DNA from: Pseudoalteromonas phenolica
GTDB lineage: Bacteria; Pseudomonadota; Gammaproteobacteria; Enterobacterales; Alteromonadaceae
Length of the DNA stretch: 64,000 bases
Assembly: GCF_001444405.1 (NCBI RefSeq)
Contig: NZ_CP013187.1
Location: 930,001 to 994,000, forward strand
Direction of reading: 5' to 3'
Each line of letters starts with the position of its first letter. Positions within the stretch are counted from its first letter, which is position 1. Below, one piece after another: positions 18,451-27,251 of this stretch. The notes under the pieces are model-generated. The model had not been told where the DNA came from. It ran no database searches and saw nothing but the letters and a program-made list of their open reading frames with translations. The translations under genes and the position numbers were made by a program.

Positions 18451-19332
18451 TCAAAGGTAACGACTTGTTTCTCCTAAAAACCTGCTTTCGAACTTAGAGA
18501 AGTGTTCAATTAAAAACGATTTCACAGCCATGATTTTTGCCGTTTCTTTTAAATCAAAATGATATAACAACCATAAACTCCAGTTAGAGGGAGAAGTGGT
18601 CAAATCGAGCCTTCTTAGGTTTTCATACTTCGCTTGGTCGGCTAAACCACAGGGTAATTTGGCAATACCTAGACCTTGATCTGTTGCGCTAATTAAAGCG
18701 GCTAAATTATCAAATCGAGCGATGATTTGGGTTTTGTTAAAGTGACCTTGATACCAATCTTTATGAAACTCCAACTGCCATAGTAATAGGTTATCGATTT
18801 GTTTTGGCTTTTTAATGTAGCTGTCACTGGCATAGACGCCCCAATTCGATGCAAACAGCTTTTTGCCAATCAAATCGGGCTGAGTCGGCTCAGGAGTAAA
18901 CCTCAGTGCGATATCGGCTTCTCTGGCATTGAGATCTTTTTGACTGGTGCCCATTATCAAATTGAGTTGAATATGCGGAAAGCACTGATAAAACTCATCG
19001 AGTAGTGGGATAACGTAGTCATGTGCCAACTCTGGAGTTAAGGCGATGTTGACCTCACCTTTTAAGCTTTTGTCTTGACCTTCAAGTTGTCGTTCAATGT
19101 GGCCTTGTAAACTTTTTAACCGCTCAATATCAGGTAAAACAGAGCGACCAATCTGAGTTAACTGGTAGCCTTTAGGGACACGTTCAAACAGAGTAACATT
19201 GAAGCGGGCTTCGAATGCATGAATTCGCCTGGCAACCGTTGTGTGTGTCACATTGAGCTGCTTAGCCGCGGCTGACAAACTGCCGTGAGTAGCCAGTGCA
19301 AGAATATATTGATAATCGTCATCTAAGTTCAT
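18451..19332 (-). CDS. LysR-family transcriptional regulator
   Basis: A regulator of about 293 residues. The N-terminal helix-turn-helix reads ALATHGSLSAAAKQLNVTH with TTVARRIHAFEARFNVTLFERV, the classic LysR signature, followed by a substrate-binding-like effector domain. The ATG at 19332 (MNLDDDYQYIL) fits the usual LysR N-terminus better than the in-frame TTG at 19350. It is divergent from the glutathione transferase gene at 19447 with about 115 bases between, which is the usual arrangement of a LysR regulator and its target. Confidence 0.9.
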   Translation of the reverse strand: MNLDDDYQYILALATHGSLSAAAKQLNVTHTTVARRIHAFEARFNVTLFERVPKGYQLTQIGRSVLPDIERLKSLQGHIERQLEGQDKSLKGEVNIALTPELAHDYVIPLLDEFYQCFPHIQLNLIMGTSQKDLNAREADIALRFTPEPTQPDLIGKKLFASNWGVYASDSYIKKPKQIDNLLLWQLEFHKDWYQGHFNKTQIIARFDNLAALISATDQGLGIAKLPCGLADQAKYENLRRLDLTTSPSNWSLWLLYHFDLKETAKIMAVKSFLIEHFSKFESRFLGETSRYL

Positions 19333-19446
19333 CTGTGCATTTTTGCACAAAAGATATGCAAGAAGTAGTAATTTTTTTCCTCAAGAAAAGTCGTAAATTA
19401 ATCCTAAATTAACCTAAAGCTAAACGACTTATTAAAAGGATGAATT

Positions 19447-20055
19447 ATGTATACCCTTTATCATTGCCCAATTACGTGCTCTACAGCCGTATTAATTACT
19501 TTAGAGATTATTGGTGTGGAGCATAATGTTGAAATTATCGACCTGTTTCAGAATGAACAATTTAGTGAACACTTTTTAGCAATTAACCCACTTGGTAAAG
19601 TACCAGTGTTAAAAACCAATGCGCATATTTTAACCCAAGGTGAAGCGATCTTAATCCATTTATCGCAAAAGCACCCTGAGGCTAATTTGATGCCAGGCTT
19701 AGCAACCATAGAGGGCGCTGACGCACTTAAGTGGTTAAATTTTGTGGCATCAACGGTACATGGGCATTTCTCACGTGTGTTTCAGCCAGAACGTATTGCC
19801 AATGAACATGAAGTGGTAAAAGCCAATGCCGAAGAGGAATTAGTTAAATTATTCGGATTGATTGAGCAGCAGCTTCAGCAACAGCCATTTTTAGCGGGCA
19901 ACTTACCAACACTGGCTGATTATTACCTCGCGGTGATATTAGGGTGGGATAGAATGTTGAGCTTCGATTTAGCTGAGCGTTTTTCTGAATTAAAAGAATA
20001 CAAACAGCGCTTAAAGCAAGCGCAGACCAATTCACCGACATTATTATCACTCTAG
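19447..20055 (+). CDS. Glutathione S-transferase family protein
   Basis: A 202-residue cytosolic transferase. The N-terminal thioredoxin-like domain opens MYTLYHCPITCSTAVLITLE and has NPLGKVPVL and a TQGEAILIHLS element for glutathione binding. The helical C-terminal domain follows from about residue 88, with FLAGNLPTLADYYLAV near 138. The ribosome binding site is AAGGAT before the ATG. Its divergent LysR neighbour probably controls it. Which electrophile it handles cannot be told from sequence. Confidence 0.9.
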   Translation: MYTLYHCPITCSTAVLITLEIIGVEHNVEIIDLFQNEQFSEHFLAINPLGKVPVLKTNAHILTQGEAILIHLSQKHPEANLMPGLATIEGADALKWLNFVASTVHGHFSRVFQPERIANEHEVVKANAEEELVKLFGLIEQQLQQQPFLAGNLPTLADYYLAVILGWDRMLSFDLAERFSELKEYKQRLKQAQTNSPTLLSL

Positions 20056-20069
20056 TTTTGTTATATATA

Positions 20070-20101
20070 GCCAAGCCATTTATCAGATTTAGTGGCTTGG
20101 C
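20070..20101 (+). terminator. Hairpin after the GST gene, possible terminator
   Basis: GCCAAGCCA and TGGCTTGGC pair perfectly over nine base pairs, 15 bases after the GST stop. No clear T run follows, so it may be a weak or Rho-assisted terminator. Confidence 0.5.
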
Positions 20102-20181
20102 GACTTATTAGTGCGACAAAATCTTTCCTTCGAAAAAAATTTCCTACAAGCTGTAATAAATACCACCTGCTATCTACTAAC

Positions 20182-20375
20182 TAACCTGAGCTCTGGATAA
20201 TAAATCTATCTCCAGCGGCTACTTTCAACGCTAACTACGTTGAATTTACTTGCAATAGTCTAGCTATTGACGCGTAAATTCGCTTTTTATCCCTGAAAGT
20301 TTCCAGCTGTAGACTTAGAAAACTTAATATAAGTACTCTAGTTATCTAGTAAATCTCTTAACCAAAGCTCAGGTT
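20182..20375. repeat. Family B hairpin repeat, copy 1
   Basis: About 194 non-coding bases bounded by inverted ends TAACCTGAGCTCTGG and, on the other strand, TAACCTGAGCTTTGG. Inner arms also pair (for example GAATTTAC with GTAAATTC, and CAATAG with CTATTG around a five-base loop), so the whole element can fold into a long hairpin. It shares the outer arms almost exactly with 35433-35630. The gap 20056-20406 contains this and a small terminator-like hairpin; its right end lies about 30 bases before the sigma factor gene. Confidence 0.8.
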
Positions 20376-20406
20376 AGCTAGAAAAATACAAAATGGAACG
20401 AGGTGA

Positions 20407-20895
20407 ATGGGAAGCGATTTTTATCAGCAATCAATACTGCCTTTTGCGGGGATCATCATCAAAATTTGTCGGGCATACACCCATAGCCAAGAAGATTTTG
20501 AAGATTACTACCAAGAGGTGTGCCTGCAAATTTGGCGAAGTAGAGACAATTTTAATGCTGAGTCTAAATGGTCAACATGGATTTATAAGGTGGCTTTAAA
20601 TGTTTGTTTGACCCATTTAAAACAGCGTAAAAAAGGCGAGCAGCAGTTTGTGTCTGATGCTTTACCTGATGAAGTACATGACGACGCCAAGGCATTTGGC
20701 TCTGATGAACTTAACCTGCTTTATAACGCCATTAAGCATTTGTCAGAGATAGATAGAGCAGTGATCCTGCTTTATTTAGAAGAGAAATCTTACGCTGAAA
20801 TTGGCGAAATTATTGGTGCTAACACAAACAGTATTGGCGTACGCATTACGCGTATTAAAGAAAGATTAAACAAGTTTATACAAGCGCAGGAGTGA
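20407..20895 (+). CDS. ECF-type RNA polymerase sigma factor
   Basis: A 162-residue sigma-70 family protein with only regions 2 and 4. Region 2 spans about residues 8-75, with THSQEDFEDYYQEVCLQIWR and STWIYKVALNVCLTHLK. Region 4 spans about 105-155, with LSEIDRAVILLYLEEKSYAE followed by IGEIIGANTNSIGVRITRIK. The ATG at 20407 has GAGGTGA directly upstream. The next gene, 4 bases downstream, encodes a membrane protein and is probably its regulator. Target genes unknown. A family B repeat lies between it and the GST gene. Confidence 0.88.
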   Translation: MGSDFYQQSILPFAGIIIKICRAYTHSQEDFEDYYQEVCLQIWRSRDNFNAESKWSTWIYKVALNVCLTHLKQRKKGEQQFVSDALPDEVHDDAKAFGSDELNLLYNAIKHLSEIDRAVILLYLEEKSYAEIGEIIGANTNSIGVRITRIKERLNKFIQAQE

Positions 20896-20899
20896 ACAC

Positions 20900-21544
20900 A
20901 TGAGTAAGTCTATTGAAGCAATGTGGAAACAAGGTTTTGTGAGTGAGGGTGAGCTATCAGCACCAAAAGTGAACGACTTATATAATAGGAAGTCGCAAAA
21001 TATCGTAGATAAACTGCAAAATATGTTTGCAGTTAATATTAAAGCCATTGTGATTGGTGCTTTAGTCATGCTGGTGGTGATGAGTTTAATCGGAGCACCT
21101 TGGTTAGGCTTGTATATCTGTGTATTGCTAGCACCGCTTGTGCTGATAGCGAGAAAAGAGCTCACTAAATCGCATAACTTATCGAAAGGGCAGAGCAGTT
21201 TAGAGTATTTAGAGAGCTTTGATACTTGGCTTAAAAACTCAATGGATACATATTCGAAGTACTATCGATTTTTTTATCCGCTGTTCTATATCGGTATGGT
21301 AACACAAGGGCTAGCGAGTAATGCAGGTGGTAAAGTGATGGCTTTGCTTTTGAAGCATTATCCGACAGAGTATGTATTGTTAGAGATTCCAGGTTATGTG
21401 TGGGCGGTTATCACAGTGCTGTTTTTGTTGGTCGTGCGATATTCAGAAGCTTTGTATCGTTTAGATTTAGATATCATTTACGGTAGACAGTTTAAAAAGC
21501 TGGAAGAATTAATTACAGATATGCGTGCTTTAAAAGCACAGTAG
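20900..21544 (+). CDS. Membrane protein, candidate anti-sigma partner
   Basis: A 214-residue protein I cannot assign to a named family. The first 45 residues are soluble (MSKSIEAMWKQGFVSEGEL), followed by hydrophobic segments at about 46-63, 68-84, 128-143 and 165-185 and a soluble C-terminus. It starts four bases after the ECF sigma stop, which fits a membrane-bound anti-sigma factor with a cytoplasmic N-terminal binding segment. No zinc-binding HxxxCxxC anti-sigma motif is seen. Function is inferred from position only. Confidence 0.6.
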   Translation: MSKSIEAMWKQGFVSEGELSAPKVNDLYNRKSQNIVDKLQNMFAVNIKAIVIGALVMLVVMSLIGAPWLGLYICVLLAPLVLIARKELTKSHNLSKGQSSLEYLESFDTWLKNSMDTYSKYYRFFYPLFYIGMVTQGLASNAGGKVMALLLKHYPTEYVLLEIPGYVWAVITVLFLLVVRYSEALYRLDLDIIYGRQFKKLEELITDMRALKAQ

Positions 21545-21581
21545 TAATGTGCTCGGCACCTTAAATATTAAAAACGGATAG

Positions 21582-21605
21582 CGCAGCCAGTTGGCTGCGT
21601 TTTTC
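21582..21605 (+). terminator. Intrinsic terminator of the sigma factor operon
   Basis: CGCAGCC and GGCTGCG pair around AGTT and are followed by five T residues, 38 bases after the stop. It sits against the end of the convergent gene at 21608. Confidence 0.85.
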
Positions 21606-21607
21606 AG

Positions 21608-22729
21608 TTATAGGGAATGAGAGACTAAGATCCTGTCAACTAACTCTAATGCGGTGGTGAAGTTACTGAGATCAGTTCGTACATCGCCATCTTTACCTGA
21701 ATGGTGACCGTGACCGATAAGCTGCATTTGCTGTAGTTTACTTGGATGGTCAAAATCGACAATGGCTTGATAAATTAGTGATGGCTGCGCAGTAAAACCG
21801 TCTCCAGAATACACGGGGTCGTCAGGGAATCGGTCACTACTGTAGTACGTGTTGTAATCGAATGAATGGTTTATCTCAAAACGAATACGGTATTGACCAG
21901 TCAGTGAAGTCGGCAGCTGAATTGAGTAAATGAAATTATCTGTCATGGTTGCACCACTAAAGCCGTCGACAACCAGTTTATTATCGGTTGGTAGGTAGAA
22001 GCCATTACTGGCTTGCACACCAAGTTGATGTAAAAACACAGGCAGCGATTCTGGGCGCATGCGGGTATCTTTTGATTTTGCGTCTTCACCACCGGTTAAT
22101 GCCTCTCTACCAATTGCATTTTCGCCGATCAGTAAGTGCTCATTGAATACTTGTTCAGGGTCTATTTTAGAAACTTTATTGGTGAAATTATTGGTGGCGA
22201 TTTTCTCTGTGACATAGAGCGGCTGAACAAATTCACCGTCTAGGGTTTCTAACCAAAATGCATATTGTGGCCACATAAAGTAAGGCCCTTTTTTCAACTC
22301 TAAGGTAATCGTTTGTCCGCTGGCTTCTGCTGGGGTAATTATACGCTCGACATATTTTAGCTCTTTATCTTGGTCGGCTTTATCTGCGGCTTTTAGGGTT
22401 TGCCCCCAAGTGTAAACTTGCATTGCAGGTGGCAGAGCGAAAAATGGTGACGCTAATAGGTAACCAATTAATATAACAGCTAGCGGCATAGCTAAGCTGA
22501 CTTTGCCCATATGTTTATTTAGCGGATTTAAATAAGCAAAGAGGGGTTTTGAATTTTTAAATAAGTGCCATACGACGACTAAAATCATTGCCGCGCCGAT
22601 TAAAGTATGAATAAGCGCAATGACAGCATCATGTTGCTGACTGTATAACAGTACAGAGGTAACCAACATAACAATGAAGGCTAAAAACAATAGGGTGCCG
22701 ATAAATACTCGGGCATTAAAAAATGACAT
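21608..22729 (-). CDS. DUF4405-like membrane protein with exported C-terminal domain
   Basis: About 373 residues from the ATG at 22729, chosen because AGGAG lies just upstream; an in-frame codon 45 bases earlier has no such site. The N-terminal 120 residues contain three helices (about 7-27, 34-52, 78-100) with histidines at the membrane edges (IHTLIGAAMILVVVWHLFK), as in DUF4405 cytochrome b-like domains. The rest is a soluble domain with beta-rich segments (LKKGPYFMWPQYAFWLE; LTGQYRIRFEINHSFDYNTY) resembling DUF2271-type periplasmic domains. Heme binding is possible but not shown. Function unknown. Confidence 0.55.
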   Translation of the reverse strand: MSFFNARVFIGTLLFLAFIVMLVTSVLLYSQQHDAVIALIHTLIGAAMILVVVWHLFKNSKPLFAYLNPLNKHMGKVSLAMPLAVILIGYLLASPFFALPPAMQVYTWGQTLKAADKADQDKELKYVERIITPAEASGQTITLELKKGPYFMWPQYAFWLETLDGEFVQPLYVTEKIATNNFTNKVSKIDPEQVFNEHLLIGENAIGREALTGGEDAKSKDTRMRPESLPVFLHQLGVQASNGFYLPTDNKLVVDGFSGATMTDNFIYSIQLPTSLTGQYRIRFEINHSFDYNTYYSSDRFPDDPVYSGDGFTAQPSLIYQAIVDFDHPSKLQQMQLIGHGHHSGKDGDVRTDLSNFTTALELVDRILVSHSL

Positions 22730-22824
22730 AGTGACTCCTTTTGAATTCCCCCCCTTATCGCTTAAGGGTGGCAATAAAAGCCACTAAAGCTTTCTAAAAT
22801 TATCTAAGGTTATTGATTTTATTA

Positions 22825-24294
22825 TTAATAATTTAGAGTGTTTAAGTATTTGAGTTGATTTGTCAGCGCTCGACTTTTAGCTATCTGCTTGGCTTTACTT
22901 AATGCAGCGTTGAATTCATCGAGCTTGTTTTGTTTCTTGGCAAGTAAAGCAAGGCTGGCCCAAACGCTGCTTTCACCAACAGGACAACGTAAAACTTGAT
23001 GATGTTTTTTTGCTTCAAGGTAATACGTTTTAGCTAATGCGTATTGACCTTGATGCTGTGCAATACGCGCCAACAGATCCTTCGAGTAGGCCATAAATAG
23101 CCAATCATTATTGCTTCTGGCTACTTTTAAAGCTTGCTCAACTCTTGGTTTAGCTAGCTCGTCATCTCCCTCAATAATGGCGTGAATGGCATTGAGATAA
23201 TGCAAGCGGCTTAACTCATTTTTGTCATTGAGCTTTTGAGCGAGTGGAATAGCCAACATTAGGTGTTTTTTTACTGTAGGGTAATCTTTTAACTCAAAAA
23301 GTGTGTTGATTAATAGGCGTTGCGCAGTCAGATTTTCAGGATCATGCGCAATGATACTCTCAAGCAAAGGTTTTGCAGCTAGATGGTTGTCTTCAAGCTT
23401 CAGGTCAATGGCCACCCCTAACATTTCATGATTAAAGTCGGCATGATAGTTGTTGGCTTGTAGAGCGCTTTCTTCGCCTAATTGTTTTGCCACTTTATCG
23501 CTAAATTCATCGATCACTGCTTGAATGTCACGACCGAACAACACACCTTTTTGTTGAGTATTTTTATAGTGCAGGATATAACTCAGTTGGTAGTCATGCG
23601 GAGAGCCTGACAGTTTTGAAGAGACTATCAGCTCGGCGCCCGAGACAATAAATATTTGCCTAATATGCTCAGGCTTAACATGGCTCAAGGGCGCGCCTGC
23701 TCGCTCTAGCACTTCCAGCACATAATCTGTCTGTAATACACCATGCGCTTGATTATTGGGTAAGCGCTGTATGACTTGGTCCATTAAGCCTAAGCGAACC
23801 CAGCTATGGTCGTTCCCTTCAATTTGATTTTGCGTTGGCAAAATGACAACAGAGCCAGCCACTGTATTTTGTTTAGGCTGCTCATTATGTTTTAAGTAAA
23901 AGTAATACAGGACAGAGACAAAAGCGATTACTAAGCTGCAAATAATCACTGTAATAGTGTGTCGGTTGGTTTTATGTTTTGGTTCAGAGGTTGAAATCGT
24001 AGAGACATCAGGTAACCACATATATCCTTGCTTAGGTATGGTTTTAATAACTTCTTTGTTGGTAAATATCTGTCTTAGTTCATTGATAGATTGAAAAACA
24101 ACTTGCTCGGCGACAACAGAGTCAGCCCATACCGTCTCAAGAATGTTTTGTTTACTAACAGGTTTTCCAGCATTTTCTAGAAGCAATAACAATAATTGGC
24201 AAGTTTTCGGACGAATAGCAATCATATCGCCGCCTATACTACGCAGCGTTAAAGCGTGAGGATTAATATAATAATCTAAAGTTTGATACTGCAA
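22825..24294 (-). CDS. CadC-like membrane-anchored winged-helix regulator with TPR region
   Basis: A 489-residue regulator. An OmpR/ToxR-type winged helix covers residues 1-95 (RPKTCQLLLLLLENAGKPVS, then QSINELRQIF and IKTIPKQGYMWLP), a single membrane helix lies at about 111-133, and the periplasmic part first shows an alpha/beta domain and then helical repeats from about 285 (TPR-like). There is no receiver domain, so it senses the periplasm directly. It is divergent from the S9 peptidase gene at 24431, which is a likely target. Confidence 0.8.
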   Translation of the reverse strand: MQYQTLDYYINPHALTLRSIGGDMIAIRPKTCQLLLLLLENAGKPVSKQNILETVWADSVVAEQVVFQSINELRQIFTNKEVIKTIPKQGYMWLPDVSTISTSEPKHKTNRHTITVIICSLVIAFVSVLYYFYLKHNEQPKQNTVAGSVVILPTQNQIEGNDHSWVRLGLMDQVIQRLPNNQAHGVLQTDYVLEVLERAGAPLSHVKPEHIRQIFIVSGAELIVSSKLSGSPHDYQLSYILHYKNTQQKGVLFGRDIQAVIDEFSDKVAKQLGEESALQANNYHADFNHEMLGVAIDLKLEDNHLAAKPLLESIIAHDPENLTAQRLLINTLFELKDYPTVKKHLMLAIPLAQKLNDKNELSRLHYLNAIHAIIEGDDELAKPRVEQALKVARSNNDWLFMAYSKDLLARIAQHQGQYALAKTYYLEAKKHHQVLRCPVGESSVWASLALLAKKQNKLDEFNAALSKAKQIAKSRALTNQLKYLNTLNY

Positions 24295-24430
24295 TGTATT
24301 GTCCAGTTAGACGTTTTTAGCAAAGATACAGTAAAAGAACCATCAAGTTAATCAAGTATCCCATTGAGGTGGGTACAACTCTGAGTTAATATTTTCCGCT
24401 TAATTAAATTAATGACAACAATGATTAGGG

Positions 24431-26362
24431 ATGATTATGCTTAAGCATGCTTTATTTCTCACCTTTATAATAACGCTTTTTGGGGCTTCAGCCTCCGCGC
24501 AAACCTCACTTAAAAGTACATTACCAATAGAAGCACATGCCAGTTTAGCAAATGCTTCTCAGATGAACTTATCGCCAAATGGAAATAAAGTAGCTTTTGT
24601 ACAAAATGGCAAAGGCACTTTATTTTTAGTGGTCTTTGACTTAACAACGGGCAAAAAGCGCTTTATTACGAAAACTGACAACCTGTCAGTTACTTTGAAT
24701 TGGTTCGATTGGCTCAATAATGATGTGTTATTGATGGGAGTTTCCTCTACGGCGTCCGAAAGAGGAGTACGATACAAAGTATCGAGATTACTAAAGTTTG
24801 ACTTAAGAACTGATGATGAGACAAAAAATGTTATTCGCATAGGACGCAGGTCGCATAACTCGCAGTTTCAAGATAATGTCATCAGTATGCTACCTAACGA
24901 TCCGGAGCATGTTTTATTATCTATTGATTTAGACACGCCAAATAAGCCAAGCGTGTATAAGTTAAACGTACTTACTGGAAAACGTAAGCGTCTTGAAAGA
25001 CCAAAAAAGCACATTGACGCTTGGATTGCTGATAGACAAGGTAAAGTGCGTATTATGCGCCAAATTGACGATACGCTTGTTACCTATAGTTTGAAAGATT
25101 TAAATACTAATAAGTGGAATAAACTATTTGAATATGAAGTATTCTCTGCCGATAAAGTTACTTTGTTAGGATTTGATAAAAACCCAAATATCTTATATTT
25201 CAAAGCCATTTATAACGATAAAGATGCGTTATTTAAAATGGATGTGACAGATCCAAAGCAAACACGTGAACTGGTTTATCATGACGAAAATTATGACGTT
25301 GATGGCTCATTGGTATATTCAGAAGTAACAAATGAAATAGTCGGTTTTTCGCACTCAGGTTTTGATGATTTAATTAAATACTGGGACGAAGACCTTGATA
25401 AGCTTCAGCGTTCTATCAATAAAGTCATTCCAGACTCAACAAATGTGATAATAGATACAGATGTGACTGGGCAAGTTTATATTCTCTACACCACTTCAAG
25501 TGATCACCCAGGTGCGTATTTATTAGGTGACCGAAATACAAGCTCACTAGAATATATCATTTCAAAGTACCCTTTAATCGAAGGAGAACTTTATAATGGT
25601 AAGAATAATGTTGAATATATCGCACGTGATAAAACAAACATTGAAGGCTATTTAACTTTTCCTGCAGATTATCAGAAAGGCAAAGCTTACCCTGCCATTA
25701 TATTGCCTCATGGGGGGCCAATGGCTAGAGACTATGCGGGCTTTGATTATTGGTCAGAATTTTTCTCACACCATGGTTACTTAGTTTTTCAGCCAAACTT
25801 TAGAGGATCATCGGGTTATGGTTTTAGCTTTGAAAGTGCTGCAATCGGTGGTTGGGGTGAAGCAATGCAAGATGACCTGCAAGATGCTGCAAACTGGTTA
25901 GTAGCGCAAGGCTATACAAAGAAAGATAAAATGTGTATTGCTGGTGGTAGTTATGGCGGTTATGCATCATTAATGGCTTTGGTAAAACACCCTGATACCT
26001 TTCAGTGTGCAGCAAGTTTTGCAGGGGTCGCAGATTTAAATTTTATCTATTATCAAGCAAGGAACTTCACGAATAAAGACATCGTTCGTAAGCAGATAGG
26101 CACTGACAGAGATCAGTTAGAGCAGGTTTCTCCAATTAATTTTGCTGAAAAATTTACTAAACCCGTTTTATTGATTCATGGTTCAGAGGACAGTGTGGTT
26201 TCTGTGAGACACAGTCGTGAAATGGCAGAAGAACTTGAAGATGCAAATAAAGATGTTAAATATATTGAGCTTGAAGATGGAAGTCACTACTTAGTGCACC
26301 AACCATACCGAGTAAAAACTTTACAAGAAATGTTAGCTTTCTTTAATAAACACCTAATGTAA
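24431..26362 (+). CDS. S9 family prolyl oligopeptidase-type peptidase, exported
   Basis: A 643-residue serine peptidase (acylaminoacyl-peptidase/DPP-like). A signal peptide ends near ASAQ at residue 24. A beta-propeller of about 350 residues precedes an alpha/beta hydrolase domain. The nucleophile elbow is GGSYGGYAS (Ser near 510), the acid is in HGSEDSVVS near 583 and the His is in GSHYLVH near 617. The oxyanion/entry part LPHGGPMARD is present. Two ATGs (24431 and 24437) are possible starts. Probably exported to the periplasm to degrade oligopeptides; divergent from a CadC-like regulator. Confidence 0.9.
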   Translation: MIMLKHALFLTFIITLFGASASAQTSLKSTLPIEAHASLANASQMNLSPNGNKVAFVQNGKGTLFLVVFDLTTGKKRFITKTDNLSVTLNWFDWLNNDVLLMGVSSTASERGVRYKVSRLLKFDLRTDDETKNVIRIGRRSHNSQFQDNVISMLPNDPEHVLLSIDLDTPNKPSVYKLNVLTGKRKRLERPKKHIDAWIADRQGKVRIMRQIDDTLVTYSLKDLNTNKWNKLFEYEVFSADKVTLLGFDKNPNILYFKAIYNDKDALFKMDVTDPKQTRELVYHDENYDVDGSLVYSEVTNEIVGFSHSGFDDLIKYWDEDLDKLQRSINKVIPDSTNVIIDTDVTGQVYILYTTSSDHPGAYLLGDRNTSSLEYIISKYPLIEGELYNGKNNVEYIARDKTNIEGYLTFPADYQKGKAYPAIILPHGGPMARDYAGFDYWSEFFSHHGYLVFQPNFRGSSGYGFSFESAAIGGWGEAMQDDLQDAANWLVAQGYTKKDKMCIAGGSYGGYASLMALVKHPDTFQCAASFAGVADLNFIYYQARNFTNKDIVRKQIGTDRDQLEQVSPINFAEKFTKPVLLIHGSEDSVVSVRHSREMAEELEDANKDVKYIELEDGSHYLVHQPYRVKTLQEMLAFFNKHLM

Positions 26363-26380
26363 CCCTAAATATTCTGAAGA

Positions 26381-26418
26381 AAAACCAGTATTGCTTTGGG
26401 TGTAATACTGGTTTTTTA
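26381..26418 (+). terminator. Intrinsic terminator after the S9 peptidase
   Basis: AAAACCAGTATT pairs with AATACTGGTTTT and is followed by a T run. It also faces the end of the interrupted yjbR-type gene on the other strand. Confidence 0.85.
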
Positions 26419-26427
26419 TTATTTTTT

Positions 26428-27077
26428 TTAAAGCTTTAGTAAAATTGACGTTTGTGCTTTCTTTGGCATTTTATCGACCACTAACATAAACGAGTTATCT
26501 ATCATGCGATCTATTTCACCTTTTGGAATAGAGCCATCGAGTATGATGGTATTCCAAAGTCGTTTATTCATATGATAACCGGGGATCACAGCATCGAAAA
26601 TGTCCCTTAATATATGAGCTTCATCGGGGTCGCAGTTAAGGGCGTGTTTACCTTTGAGGTATGAATTTTGTTCAAATCAAAGGCTTTCAATACGCGAAAT
26701 GAGCTACGTAGCATAATGGGTTATGTGAGTGGCGAATGACAAAGTAGTGGAAGCCTTTGGTTGAACTCTACGAGCAGCGCGAGTTGAACATTTATTCGGC
26801 GTTATCGGCTGACTTACATAGAATAACTATGCCACGCAGCCTCTGCCTAGCCTAAATACCCAACTCGCAGCTGCAAAAACACACAGCAAAGGTCAACACG
26901 CCCTAAATTCATCCACCAATGTGGGTTTGTTTCGGTGCCTTTGCCCATTTTTCCCAGCGCCAAAGTCGCGAACATTTTTCCTTTTACTTTATAAACATCG
27001 ACTCCCTCACCAAAAGGTTGGTTAACGGTCGTTTCGGGCTTGGAGATTAAATATTCATGTGCTTGCAGGTGATCCAT
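26428..27077 (-). pseudogene. MmcQ/YjbR-family gene split by a family A element
   Basis: The minus strand from 27077 encodes 58 residues (MDHLQAHEYLISKPETT, then a stretch ending NPHWWMNL) that match the N-terminal half of YjbR/MmcQ-like proteins. From about 26637 down to a TAA at 26428 a second stretch of 69 codons encodes the C-terminal half (NCDPDEAHILRD, VIPGYHMNKRLWNT, ILDGSIP). Together they make a normal 127-residue family member. Between them lies the 264-base family A element at 26640-26903, so translation runs into element sequence and stops at about 76 residues. The gene is therefore almost certainly inactive. YjbR proteins have a CyaY-like fold and no firmly known function. Confidence 0.88.
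26640..26903. mobile_element. Family A hairpin repeat, copy 2, inserted in the yjbR-type gene
   Basis: A 264-base copy of the element at 9479-9770, with ends GGGCGTGTTTACCTTTG and the complement of GGGCGTGTTGACCTTTG. TAA flanks it on both sides (26637-26639 and 26904-26906), perhaps a 3-base target duplication. Relative to copy 1 it lacks matching segments in both arms. No transposase is encoded, so movement would need an enzyme in trans. Confidence 0.88.
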
Positions 27078-27251
27078 CGTCTAGTGTTAACCCTTTAATA
27101 GTATTAAATCAAAACTCAGTTCGTTTAGACATTAATTTGACATAACTGGTTGTAGGTTAATAGATAATAAATAGGATCTTATCGCAAAATTGCTGAGTAT
27201 TGGATAAGAATGAATTACATTACTGCTAATAATTATCATTTGAGGTTTGCT

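Noticed and set aside
26847..27077. 76-residue protein as an intact gene
   Set aside because: Its last 18 residues come from the family A element; it is the broken 5' half of the yjbR-type gene.
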